From contig CAJUKA010000107.1 in NCBI GenBank assembly GCA_910586585.1, forward strand, positions 1 through 13,112: a stretch of DNA of 13,112 bases, written 5' to 3'. This document shows, piece after piece, positions 6,339 through 12,752 of the stretch. The notes below the pieces were generated by a model. The model worked only from the letters and a program-made list of their open reading frames with translations, made no database searches and was not told the DNA's origin. Positions within the stretch are counted from its first letter, which is position 1. Each line of letters opens with the position of its first letter. Source of the DNA: an uncultured Lachnospiraceae bacterium (lineage in GTDB: Bacteria > Bacillota > Clostridia > Lachnospirales > Lachnospiraceae). The position numbers were made by a program, and so were the translations under genes.

Positions 6339-8492
6339 ATGGCTGAAGAATTTAATTTAGATGGAATGGTGGATATCTACATATATGAGAATGGCCAGCT
6401 TTTGGAGAAACTGGAAGAAATCGTACTTGAAACAAAAGATGACGATGCTTTTGATGAGAACAGTATCAATGAGATATTTAGAATCATGCATACCATCAAA
6501 GGGTCTTCAGGAGTCATGATGTATGATAATATCATGAAAGTGTCGCATAAACTGGAGGATATATTCTATCTTTTGAGAGAGAATATTGGTGTCAAAGAAC
6601 CTCATATGGAGCTTACGGATATTGTATTCCAGGTTTTGGATTTTATCAATGGTGAGATGGACAAAATAAAAGATGGAAATGATCCAGATGGAGACAATTC
6701 CAAGTTGATAACAATGATGGAAGAGTTTTTGAAGAAACTCAAAGGTATCGTTGGAGGAGAAACCATAGAGGAAAGCCCTAAAGCGGCAGAACCTGCAAAG
6801 CCTGTCAAAACAGAAAAGACGTCTTCTAATATGAACCTTGGTCCAAATCAGTTTTATATTGCACCACAGGCATCAGGAACCGCAAAATGTTTTCGGATTC
6901 GAATTACATACCATGAAGGAACTCAGATGAGCAACCTGCGCGCCTATTCAGCAACCTATGCGTTAAAGGAATTTACAGAGGATGTTCATTATTCTCCAGA
7001 AGATATTCTTACCAATGAAAATTCTGCCGAAATTATTATGGCAGAAGGATTTTTGATGCTCGTTCGAGGTGATTTTACAGCCGATAGGCTCAATCAGCTT
7101 CTTGATACGACTTCTGAGATTAACAGCATCGAAATCACAGAATGCACCAATGAAGAATTTGTACGTGGATTTTCTGATGAGCCATTGCCAGAGCCTACAG
7201 AGACTGCGGCAGTTTCCGGAGATCATAAAGCAGAATCCGAACCGCAGCCTGGCGATTATGTCATCCAAAAAGAAGCCGGAAGAGCAAAGCAGATCACAAA
7301 GACGAAAAAGAAGAAAGAACACAAACAGTCGTTCATGAGCGTGAATATTGAAAAGATGAATATGCTGATGAATCTGATGGGAGAGATGGTTATTGCTGAA
7401 TCAGTAGTGCTTCAGAATTCTGATCTCCAGGTTCCTAATCTGGATCTTTCGAACTTTCAAAAAGCTGCTGCACAGTTGTCAAAAATAACAACGGAAATGC
7501 AGGAGCTGATAATGTCTATGAGAATGATGCCGCTTACCAACACATTCCAGAAGATGAACAGAACGGTATTTGATATGTCAAGAAAGCTTGGCAAAAATAT
7601 AGAGTTTGATATGATTGGAGATACGACAGAAGTAGACAAAAATATTATAGAAAATATTTCCGATCCATTGATGCACTTGGTTCGAAATTCTGTAGATCAT
7701 GGTATTGAGACGCCAGAAGAGCGAGCAGCAGCAGGCAAAAAAGAGGCTGCTAAAGTGACACTTGAAGCCAAAAACGAGGGTGGAAAAGTTTGGATTTCTG
7801 TCAAGGATAATGGAAAGGGATTAAATCGAAATAAACTATATAAAAAAGCTTGGGAAAATGGTATTCTTCCTGATAATCGGATAGAAAGTGATTACACAGA
7901 CAAAGAAATCTTCCAGTTTATCACATATCCGGGATTCTCTACAAAGGATAGTGTTACAGAATTTTCCGGCCGTGGTGTTGGAATGGACGTTGTGGTAAAA
8001 AATATCCAAAAAATTGGTGGTGTGCTTGATATTGAATCTGTTGAGGGTGAAGGCACTACTATGACAATGAAAATTCCTTTGACGATGGCAATTATAAATG
8101 GTATCGTTATGAGGAATGGAAATACAAAATTTGTTATGGAGAATTCTGCGATTAAACAGTTTGTACGTGTAACAAATGATAAATTGATACATGAACCAAA
8201 TGGCGAAGAATATATTATGATACGTGGTGAATGCTATCCAATACTTCGACTTGATCAGAAGTACAATTTAGATGGCGCTGTCACTGATGTTGAAGATGGC
8301 GTAATGCTTCTCTTGGAATACGAAGGAAAATCCCTCTGTGTATTGATTGATGAGCTGATTGGCGCCCAGGAAATCGTCGTAAAACCAATACCATCTTATG
8401 TAAAGAAAGTTCATGGTATTTCCGGGTGTACACAGCTTGGAGATGGAAGTATCGCACTGATCCTAGATGCAAGCGGACTTATGCAGGATTAA
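6339..8492 (+). CDS. cheA: Chemotaxis histidine kinase CheA
   Basis: This is a soluble sensor kinase that autophosphorylates in response to receptor arrays and passes phosphate to CheY-type regulators. The 717 residues give all five domains. P1 is an HPt helix bundle (~1-140) with phospho-acceptor H51 in MHTIKGSSGVM. A linker leads to a P2-like regulator-binding domain (~170-275), then a charged hinge. P3 is the dimerisation helices (~333-405; MNMLMNLMGEMVIAESVV). P4 is the ATPase (~406-580), with N box HLVRNSVDHGIE, G1 KDNGKGL, F box ITYPGFST and G2 GRGVGMDVV. P5 is CheW-like (~585-717). All key ATP-binding residues look intact. The start is ATG 6339 behind GGAAGGGG. No cheW, cheY, cheB, cheR or receptor gene lies beside it; the next gene is a separate HPt protein. 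Confidence 0.95.
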   Translation: MAEEFNLDGMVDIYIYENGQLLEKLEEIVLETKDDDAFDENSINEIFRIMHTIKGSSGVMMYDNIMKVSHKLEDIFYLLRENIGVKEPHMELTDIVFQVLDFINGEMDKIKDGNDPDGDNSKLITMMEEFLKKLKGIVGGETIEESPKAAEPAKPVKTEKTSSNMNLGPNQFYIAPQASGTAKCFRIRITYHEGTQMSNLRAYSATYALKEFTEDVHYSPEDILTNENSAEIIMAEGFLMLVRGDFTADRLNQLLDTTSEINSIEITECTNEEFVRGFSDEPLPEPTETAAVSGDHKAESEPQPGDYVIQKEAGRAKQITKTKKKKEHKQSFMSVNIEKMNMLMNLMGEMVIAESVVLQNSDLQVPNLDLSNFQKAAAQLSKITTEMQELIMSMRMMPLTNTFQKMNRTVFDMSRKLGKNIEFDMIGDTTEVDKNIIENISDPLMHLVRNSVDHGIETPEERAAAGKKEAAKVTLEAKNEGGKVWISVKDNGKGLNRNKLYKKAWENGILPDNRIESDYTDKEIFQFITYPGFSTKDSVTEFSGRGVGMDVVVKNIQKIGGVLDIESVEGEGTTMTMKIPLTMAIINGIVMRNGNTKFVMENSAIKQFVRVTNDKLIHEPNGEEYIMIRGECYPILRLDQKYNLDGAVTDVEDGVMLLLEYEGKSLCVLIDELIGAQEIVVKPIPSYVKKVHGISGCTQLGDGSIALILDASGLMQD

Positions 8493-8506
8493 TGGAGGTA
8501 AATGAC

Positions 8507-8857
8507 ATGGAGGCAGCACAAAAGGAACTTTTGGAACAAAAGGGTTTTGATGTTGACGGAACAATGAGACGTTTTTTGAACAATGAAGCATTATATATGA
8601 AATGTTTAAAAAAGTTCCTAAATGATACAAGTTTTGAAAAACTGAAAGAAGCATATGAACAAGGAAACTGTGAAGAGGCCTTTAAATGTGCGCATACAAT
8701 GAAAGGATTTGTATCAAATCTTGGTATTAACGAATTGTACCATCTATTGATACCAATGGTAGAAAAACTTCGAGCTGAGGATATTAATATTCAGGAAGAG
8801 TTGAAGCAGCTAGAGTCATTGTATCAGGATACTTACAAGACAATAGAAAACTTGTAA
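8507..8857 (+). CDS. Stand-alone HPt phosphotransfer protein
   Basis: A 116-residue, all-helical HPt domain that would carry a phosphoryl group between response-regulator receivers. The acceptor is H63 in CAHTMKGFVSNLGI, matching the H-x-x-K-G consensus. Flanking helices (ALYMKCLKKFLND before, ELYHLLIPMVEKLR after) complete the four-helix bundle. I choose ATG 8507, 7 bases behind GGAGG (8495-8499); an ATG at 8492 overlapping the cheA stop as TAATG is in the same frame but would include the ribosome binding site. With a 14-base gap from cheA the two genes are almost surely co-transcribed. CheA already has its own HPt, so a second free one suggests a branched or reversible relay, which is inference. 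Confidence 0.85.
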   Translation: MEAAQKELLEQKGFDVDGTMRRFLNNEALYMKCLKKFLNDTSFEKLKEAYEQGNCEEAFKCAHTMKGFVSNLGINELYHLLIPMVEKLRAEDINIQEELKQLESLYQDTYKTIENL

Positions 8858-8894
8858 GCAGTCTATAGGATATCGTGAAAGGCAGGGATGCCAT

Positions 8895-9464
8895 ATGGCA
8901 GATAAAACAGATTGGATTGTGGACGGCTTTCAATTTGGAACACAAACAGATGCAGAACTTGCAAAAAGTGAATTAAAGCGTATTGAACGCCTGAAAGAAA
9001 AACTGGAATATAGCAATCCAAACATGGTAAACGCAGTGTACAAAAAGGCGATAGACAATCGTATATTTAAAACACCTGTTGGTTATGGATTCCTGAAAAA
9101 GCTTCAATCCGTTTTAAAGGAAAACGCTACGCCTGAAGAGGAGATTGCCAATATTCCTGTGTATGGCGTATATAGCCTGAGAGAGAGCGCAAACCCGGCA
9201 GTTGAAAAAGTTAAAGCAAGCCAGAAGAAAGCGAAAGAGAAAACCAAACAAGAGTTTTTTAGCAGACGAACGTCCATCATGGTAAACATTGGGCTTTTCG
9301 TATTGGTAATTATAATGTTTTTCATATCTTATACCAGTAAAAGTCCAACTGTTTTAAACTATGAAAAGACAATTCAGAACCGATATTCTGCATGGGAACA
9401 GGAATTGATGGAAAGAGAGCAGGTTATTCGAGAGAAAGAAAAAGAGTTTTTAATTTCGGATTAA
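8895..9464 (+). CDS. Single-pass membrane protein of unknown function, cheA operon
   Basis: 189 residues. Residues 1-75 are a soluble, charged region (DWIVDGFQFGTQTDAELAKS, then a helical KRIERLKEKLEYS and TPVGYGFLKKLQS). A Lys-rich stretch (~104-126) is followed by one membrane helix (~128-147, VNIGLFVLVIIMFFISYT). A short C-terminal coiled coil (NRYSAWEQELMEREQVIREK) closes the protein. There is no signal peptide; positive residues before the helix predict an inside N-terminus. It starts at ATG 8895, 37 bases after the HPt gene, with AGGCAGGGA upstream, so it is likely the third gene of the cheA unit. I recall similar unnamed proteins in Lachnospiraceae but no function. It could anchor a signalling complex; that is speculation. 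Confidence 0.7.
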   Translation: MADKTDWIVDGFQFGTQTDAELAKSELKRIERLKEKLEYSNPNMVNAVYKKAIDNRIFKTPVGYGFLKKLQSVLKENATPEEEIANIPVYGVYSLRESANPAVEKVKASQKKAKEKTKQEFFSRRTSIMVNIGLFVLVIIMFFISYTSKSPTVLNYEKTIQNRYSAWEQELMEREQVIREKEKEFLISD

Positions 9465-9525
9465 ATTTTTTTATCATTTTTGAAGCCGCCTTTAAAATAA
9501 GGTGTGGAAGGATATTATTTTTATT

Positions 9526-10200
9526 ATGAATAAACTCAAGATACTTGCAGTAGATGATGAAAGCAGAATGAGGAAGCTTGTAAAAGATTTCCTTGTAAAA
9601 CAAAACTATGAGGTGCTTGAAGCAGGTGATGGAAGCGAAGCCCTTGATATCTTTTTCGAAAATCAGGATATTGCACTAATTATTCTTGATATTATGATGC
9701 CTAAGATGGATGGATGGCAGGTTTGCCGTGAAATACGCAATTATTCCAAAGTTCCTATCATCATGCTAACTGCCCGCACAGACGAAAGAGATGAACTTCA
9801 AGGTTTCCAGCTTGGTGTAGATGAATATATCTCCAAGCCCTTCAGTCCCAAAATCTTAGTTGCTCGTGTTGAAGCAATCCTACGCAGAACAGCGCAAGTA
9901 TCCGAAAATACATTGCTTGAATGTGGAGGAATTTCTATTGATAAAGCGGCGCATGTTGTGGCAATTGATGGTAGTCCCATTGAGCTAAGTTTCAAAGAAT
10001 TTGAACTTCTGACATACTTTGTGGAAAATAAGGGGATTGCGTTGTCACGAGAAAAGATACTGAACAGCGTTTGGAATTATGATTATTTTGGCGATGCGCG
10101 GACCATTGATACTCATGTGAAAAAACTAAGAAGCAAGATGGGCGACAAAGGCGACTTGATCAAAACAGTCTGGGGCATGGGCTATAAACTCGAAGTGTAA
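9526..10200 (+). CDS. OmpR/PhoB-family response regulator
   Basis: A two-component transcription factor of 224 residues. The receiver domain (1-~118) has the acidic pair D10/D11 (AVDDES), phospho-acceptor D55 (ILDIMMPKMDGW), T82 (MLTARTD) and K104 (EYISKPF). The C-terminal winged helix (~128-222) shows SFKEFELLTYFVENKGIALS, the recognition-helix region DARTIDTHVKKLRSKMG and the closing TVWGMGYKLEV. ATG 9526 gives the usual family length; GGAAGG lies 14 bases upstream. An in-frame GTG at 9502 would add eight residues. These regulators are normally followed by their kinase gene; here only a short frame starts and then pseudogenes follow, so the regulator is an orphan. It is 61 bases after the membrane-protein gene and may or may not belong to the cheA unit. 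Confidence 0.9.
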   Translation: MNKLKILAVDDESRMRKLVKDFLVKQNYEVLEAGDGSEALDIFFENQDIALIILDIMMPKMDGWQVCREIRNYSKVPIIMLTARTDERDELQGFQLGVDEYISKPFSPKILVARVEAILRRTAQVSENTLLECGGISIDKAAHVVAIDGSPIELSFKEFELLTYFVENKGIALSREKILNSVWNYDYFGDARTIDTHVKKLRSKMGDKGDLIKTVWGMGYKLEV

Positions 10201-10320
10201 AGGTAGGGCTTGGTGAAAAAGAATGTAGCATTTACAAGGGTTTGAGGGCTGTTGGTGGTACATGGAAAAGAGAAAAAACTACCAAAAGGAATTTGGGGAG
10301 ATTTGGGAACATTTTTTTCA
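10201..10320 (+). other. Decayed stretch after the response regulator, possible kinase stub
   Basis: A GTG at 10213 behind AGGTAGGG opens VKKNVAFTRV and stops at TGA 10243-10245. A basic start of this type, 13 bases after a response regulator, is where the partner histidine kinase should begin, so this may be its remnant. A second short frame from ATG 10261 (MEKRKNYQKEFGEIWEHFFQ) is open for about 20 codons and is unrecognised. No terminator is seen. Confidence 0.25.
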
Positions 10321-10640
10321 ATGGTGACAGCCAGTAACAAGGCAAAACACAAAACAGGGATAGATTTCATTAAACAGAAAGGGGGAGAAGCATTATTCTT
10401 ACGCAAAATAGCTGAAATATGTTGAGTTAGTAATGCGGCGCCCTATGCTCATTTTAAGTCTAAAGATGAATTTATAGTTGCAATTCAGAGATATATTATG
10501 GATTTATTTGCCGCTACATTAGAAAAAACAGTTATGGAATATAAAGATAGTCCTTCATTACTTCCTATGCTCGGAAAAACATATGTAATGTTTTTTTATC
10601 AAAATCCATTTTACTTTGAGTATTTATTTTCATGCAAAAA
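10321..10640 (+). pseudogene. TetR-family regulator remnant with stop codon in the HTH
   Basis: Reading from ATG 10321, the translation GIDFIKQKGGEALFLRKIAE is followed by C, a TGA stop at 10423-10425, then VSNAAPYAHFKSKDEFIVAI in the same frame. This is a TetR DNA-binding domain; intact relatives have Gly at the stop, so GGA to TGA is the simplest event. The frame continues through the start of the ligand-binding domain (RYIMDLFAATLEKTVMEYK, NPFYFEYLFS) and is lost near 10640, where an inverted segment begins. Only about 105 of the usual ~190 residues remain. The first codons also look shortened compared with relatives. It cannot make a repressor. Confidence 0.75.
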
Positions 10641-10646
10641 CATTAG

Positions 10647-10805
10647 GTTCTGTATTTGTGAAAACTGTGCTTTGGATAAAGTCGTTTTACACACTTTGTA
10701 TGTTATTATTTCATTTCTTTTGATAAAAGGCATTAAATATTCAATCAGCAATTCAGATGTACTATTACCCATTTTGGGACTTCCATTTATTATACAAATT
10801 TTCAT
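10647..10805 (-). pseudogene. Flavodoxin/NADPH-dependent FMN reductase-like protein, N-terminal fragment (inverted)
   Basis: On the minus strand, 53 codons read MKICIINGSPKMGNSTSELL, then EYLMPFIKRNEIITYKVCK and LSKAQFSQIQN. NGSPKMGNS is the phosphate-binding loop of the flavodoxin fold that holds FMN. A ribosome binding site (AAAGAGGTAACAAC) lies just before the ATG on this strand. Similarity to flavodoxin-like oxidoreductases ends exactly at 10647, next to CATTAG (10641-10646). The next part of the same protein is found on the opposite strand from 10836. The piece is therefore inverted relative to the rest and is non-functional. Confidence 0.65.
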
Positions 10806-10835
10806 ATTGTTGTTACCTCTTTGCACAATTCATCT

Positions 10836-10907
10836 AATGAATTTGAGAAGGAATTTACATTTCCGCTGTATATTGACAGTATCAATTCATCATTGTTGAA
10901 TTTACAG
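10836..10907 (+). pseudogene. Flavodoxin-like protein, middle fragment
   Basis: The translation NEFEKEFTFPLYIDSINSSL continues the flavodoxin-like fragment found inverted at 10647-10805: relatives have a hydrophobic strand, then F-P-L-Y-V-D-S-I-P, at this point. Homology stops near 10907, where TnpV-like sequence begins. Only about 24 codons survive. Confidence 0.5.
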
Positions 10908-11010
10908 GGCATAACGCTAAAGGAAGAAAACGCCTTAGAATGGATACAATACTTAAATAACATAAGGGCGTGTGCGAGAGATTGTGAACGAGGAAATCAT
11001 ATACGCATAA
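10908..11010 (+). pseudogene. TnpV (transposon-encoded protein) C-terminal remnant
   Basis: LKEENALEWIQYLNNIRACA followed, after a frame change near 10970, by REIVNEEIIYA and TAA (11008-11010) matches the C-terminus I recall for TnpV proteins, where an L-K-A-E-N-Q-M-x-W-V-x-x-M-N-N-I-R core ends in an E-I-V-x-x-E-L-I-Y tail. Loss of two bases in the GAGAG run (about 10975-10980) would explain the shift. A strong terminator follows at once. It is a tail fragment only. Confidence 0.5.
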
Positions 11011-11016
11011 TAGAAT

Positions 11017-11050
11017 GGCGATGGAGTATAAGAAACTCTATCGCCTTTTT
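11017..11050 (+). terminator. Rho-independent terminator after the TnpV remnant
   Basis: GGCGATGGAGT (11017-11027) pairs with ACTCTATCGCC (11035-11045) over 11 bp with one G-T pair and a 7-base loop, followed by TTTTT. It is a classic intrinsic terminator and appears intact. Confidence 0.85.
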
Positions 11051-11090
11051 ATAACTAAGGTTAATGCAAATTGTATGACATATCTATTGA

Positions 11091-11171
11091 CTAAACGAAT
11101 CTAATGAAGATAGTTTTAATTTATCAATAGATATTCTGATTGAGGGGATGAAGAAATTAGAGGAAAAATGA
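11091..11171 (+). pseudogene. Possible TetR-type C-terminal remnant
   Basis: An open stretch ending at TGA 11169-11171 reads NEDSFNLSIDILIEGMKKLE. The pattern F-x-x-x-I-D-I-L-I-E-G-M/I near a stop is common at the C-termini of TetR-family repressors. The frame is blocked upstream by TGA 11088-11090, and there is no start. The match is short, so the call is tentative. Between here and the KTR gene (11172-11237) only AT-rich sequence is seen. Confidence 0.3.
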
Positions 11172-11237
11172 TAGCATATAATTTGCTTTTTCAGTTAGGT
11201 ATATAAGATATTTTATAGGACGCATTGGAGGATGAAA

Positions 11238-11423
11238 ATGGAAAAGTTTGAATGGATACATTGCACCATTTGTGGGAATAAAACTCGAAACAGGATAAAA
11301 GAAGATACAGAACTGAAGAATTTCCCCTTCTATTTCCCAAAATGCAAACAGGAAAGTTTGATAGGGGTAAAGAATTTACAGATAACCGTTACCAAGAAAT
11401 TGAATACAAAATGTCTAAGTTGA
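11238..11423 (+). CDS. Cysteine-rich KTR-family protein, altered C-terminus
   Basis: A 61-residue protein of the Cys_rich_KTR family, common in Clostridia mobile elements and of unknown function. WIHCTICGNKTRNRIKEDTE carries the first Cys pair and the K-T-R motif, and FPFYFPKCKQESLIGVKNLQ follows. In relatives the second pair reads C-P-K-C; here the first of these is Phe, so the zinc site has lost one ligand. The family tail (I-K-E-P-D-A-x-T-Q-S-R) is absent; from about residue 51 (VTKKLNTKCLS) the sequence is unrelated, but that tail is found 70 bases further on. The start is ATG 11238 behind GGAGG (11227-11231). It is probably a decaying copy. Confidence 0.7.
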   Translation: MEKFEWIHCTICGNKTRNRIKEDTELKNFPFYFPKCKQESLIGVKNLQITVTKKLNTKCLS

Positions 11424-11491
11424 GAAATAAAAACAGAAGAATTTATGGGTATTTCGAATAAACAAATTAGCATGGAATAATACTGATAAAT

Positions 11492-11521
11492 GAGCCAGAC
11501 GCACAGACGCAGAGCCGATGA
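11492..11521 (+). pseudogene. Displaced 3' end of a KTR gene
   Basis: The ten codons EPDAQTQSR-stop are the normal C-terminus of Cys-rich KTR proteins. They lie in the same direction as the KTR gene above but are separated from its homologous part by about 95 bases of unrelated sequence. They run into a terminator hairpin. Confidence 0.55.
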
Positions 11522-11560
11522 ACTTGTGAAATAAAACCACAGTTTGTTGGCTCTGTTTTT
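11511..11560 (+). terminator. Terminator at the KTR 3' end
   Basis: AGAGCC (11511-11516) pairs with GGCTCT (11549-11554), with further bulged pairing inside (AACTTGTG with CACAGTT), followed by GTTTTT. The base of the stem is made from the last codons of the KTR tail. Confidence 0.65.
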
Positions 11561-11758
11561 GCTTACACAGACAGTCAAGATTTTTCATTTGACTGCTTTA
11601 TCTTACAATACATAGAAAGTCTGCGATATACCGAATGCAGATAAGACATCTACCGAAATAAGGTAAATGACAGCAACTGCTAATTGCTTTTTGGCACTTT
11701 TCAAGCTCTTTATTTTTCTATAAGGTCATTTTATAATAGAAAAAAGGAGGGAATTTTT

Positions 11759-12241
11759 ATGAATACAAACATCATTTCAAAATATTTGCAATTACTGCGA
11801 AAAAAACATAACTACACACAAGACGAATTAGCAAAAAGGTTGGATATATCCAGACAAGCTGTTTCAAAATGGGAAACGGGAGCAGCTATTCCAGATTTAG
11901 AGGTTCTGTTAAAAATATCTAAGCTTTACGGAATTACTATAAATGATATTTTAGAGCCAAATATACCGACTAAAAAGATAACTGATTTTGAGCAATTATC
12001 AGAAGTTCCAGAAAACGAATTAAGAGAAATACTAAAACAATATGATATGACATCTCTTGTGATAGCTTCAATGGGGGCATCTCCAGAAATAAATAATTTG
12101 CTGGAAAAATTATTTCCAGATGTAGATTATAAAATGGAAAGAAACTGTATTGGCAGAGTTAGAATTGATGAAGTTGAAAGAATACAACAGGAAATAGTTT
12201 CTATCATAAATTTACGAGCTTTAGATAGTGAACTTTTATAA
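11759..12241 (+). CDS. XRE-family helix-turn-helix transcriptional regulator
   Basis: A 160-residue cytoplasmic regulator. Residues ~5-60 are an HTH_3 domain: LQLLRKKHNYTQDELAKRLD, the recognition helix SRQAVSKWETGAAIPDLEVL and KISKLYGITINDIL, all well conserved. The rest (EQLSEVPENELREILKQYDM, then ASMGASPEINNLLEKLFPDV and a C-terminal helix ERIQQEIVSIINLR) is likely a dimerisation or effector part that I do not recognise. The start is ATG 11759, behind AAGGAGGGAA at 11744-11753. TATAAT at 11732-11737 with a weak TTTATT at 11709-11714 could be its promoter and would give a very short leader. It is the only clearly intact gene in this run of remnants, which hints that it is still expressed. 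Its targets are unknown. Confidence 0.85.
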   Translation: MNTNIISKYLQLLRKKHNYTQDELAKRLDISRQAVSKWETGAAIPDLEVLLKISKLYGITINDILEPNIPTKKITDFEQLSEVPENELREILKQYDMTSLVIASMGASPEINNLLEKLFPDVDYKMERNCIGRVRIDEVERIQQEIVSIINLRALDSELL

Positions 12242-12281
12242 AATTATAAGTCAAGAAATGAAGTAATATGACAAAAGGTAA

Positions 12282-12356
12282 ATGAGCAATCTTGAAAAGC
12301 AAGAAATTGAAATAGTGGTTATTAAAGAGCCAGACACATAGATGCAGAGCCGATAA
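12282..12356 (+). pseudogene. Second KTR gene 3' remnant with in-frame stop
   Basis: The frame KQEIEIVVIKEPDT, TAG (12339-12341), MQSR, TAA (12354-12356) is another copy of the KTR tail, where relatives read I-K-E-P-D-A-x-T-Q-S-R. The nucleotide stretch from 12329 (AGCCAGACACATAGATGCAG) matches the first copy from 11493 (AGCCAGACGCACAGACGCAG) closely; about 31 of 36 bases agree including the following GAGCCGAT region. The rest of the gene is missing. Confidence 0.55.
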
Positions 12357-12392
12357 ACATGTGGGCTAATATCATCATAGTCTGTCGGCTCT
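12346..12392 (+). terminator. Hairpin after the second KTR remnant
   Basis: AGAGCCGA (12346-12353) and TCGGCTCT (12385-12392) are perfect 8-bp arms around a 31-base loop, homologous to the terminator at 11511-11560. The T-run is degenerate (CCTTC), so termination is probably weak. It lies 105 bases after the XRE stop codon. Confidence 0.5.
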
Positions 12393-12489
12393 CCTTCAGG
12401 CGAAAGCCCACCAAATAAAAAAACGGCGTGTAGCGGGCGATTTTGCTATGCCAAAAAACTTAACAGACACTCTCCAGACCTGTTTTAGA

Positions 12490-12547
12490 GTACTTTCGGA
12501 AACTCACAGTCCTTGAAAACACTGTGTTTCCAAAGTACCCTTTTTTT
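12490..12547 (+). terminator. Long bulged hairpin with T7 tail
   Basis: GTACTTT-GGAAAC-ACAGT (12490-12510, with an unpaired C and TC) pairs with ACTGT-GTTTCC-AAAGTAC (12521-12538), a total of 18 base pairs around a 10-base loop, followed by CC and seven T. It is a strong intrinsic terminator that would isolate the control region to the right from the remnants to the left. Confidence 0.75.
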
Positions 12548-12555
12548 CTTCACCT

Positions 12556-12577
12556 CCACTTTTCAGTGGGATTTTTT
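12556..12577 (+). terminator. Second short terminator in tandem
   Basis: CCACT (12556-12560) and AGTGG (12565-12569) form a small stem with a 4-base loop followed, two bases on, by TTTTTT. It stands directly after the long hairpin, so the two make a double terminator. Confidence 0.5.
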
Positions 12578-12723
12578 ACATCTTTTCTATTTTATTTCAG
12601 AAAATTTACCTTTATTATTTTTATGATGATATTACCGAATATACAAACGATGAGCCTTGACATTCTGGAACTGGTGAAGATAGCTTTTATTGAAAAACGA
12701 AAACATACCCGACAGCAGCTTCT
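12578..12723. other. Stretch without a convincing gene
   Basis: A 39-codon frame from ATG 12623 to TAG 12742 (MMILPNIQTMSLDILELVKI ...) is the only candidate. It has no ribosome binding site, and a promoter-like sequence overlaps its end. Nothing else is recognised between the terminators and that promoter. Confidence 0.3.
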
Positions 12724-12752
12724 TTGCTTTTTGCAAAGTTAGTGCGTATAAT
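12724..12752 (+). promoter_or_regulatory. Promoter with internal dyad, no clear gene downstream
   Basis: TTGCTT (12724-12729) and TATAAT (12747-12752) are 17 bases apart. CTTTGC (12722-12727) and GCAAAG (12733-12738) form a perfect dyad across the -35 side. A transcript from here would run into the iteron region without a convincing reading frame, so it could be a regulatory or primer RNA. Confidence 0.45.

Noticed and set aside
9448..9475. Terminator at the end of the membrane-protein gene
   Set aside because: TTTAAT-TTCGG-ATTAAA plus a T-run is present, but the stem is only six A-T pairs, too weak to call.
11672..11692. Terminator upstream of the XRE gene
   Set aside because: AGCAA/TTGCT with a T-run is only five base pairs and has no gene before it that needs it.
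12418..12462. Minus-strand terminator near GGCATAGC/GCTACACGCC
   Set aside because: There is a T7 on the minus strand but the stem has an uneven internal loop and no minus-strand gene is seen to its right.
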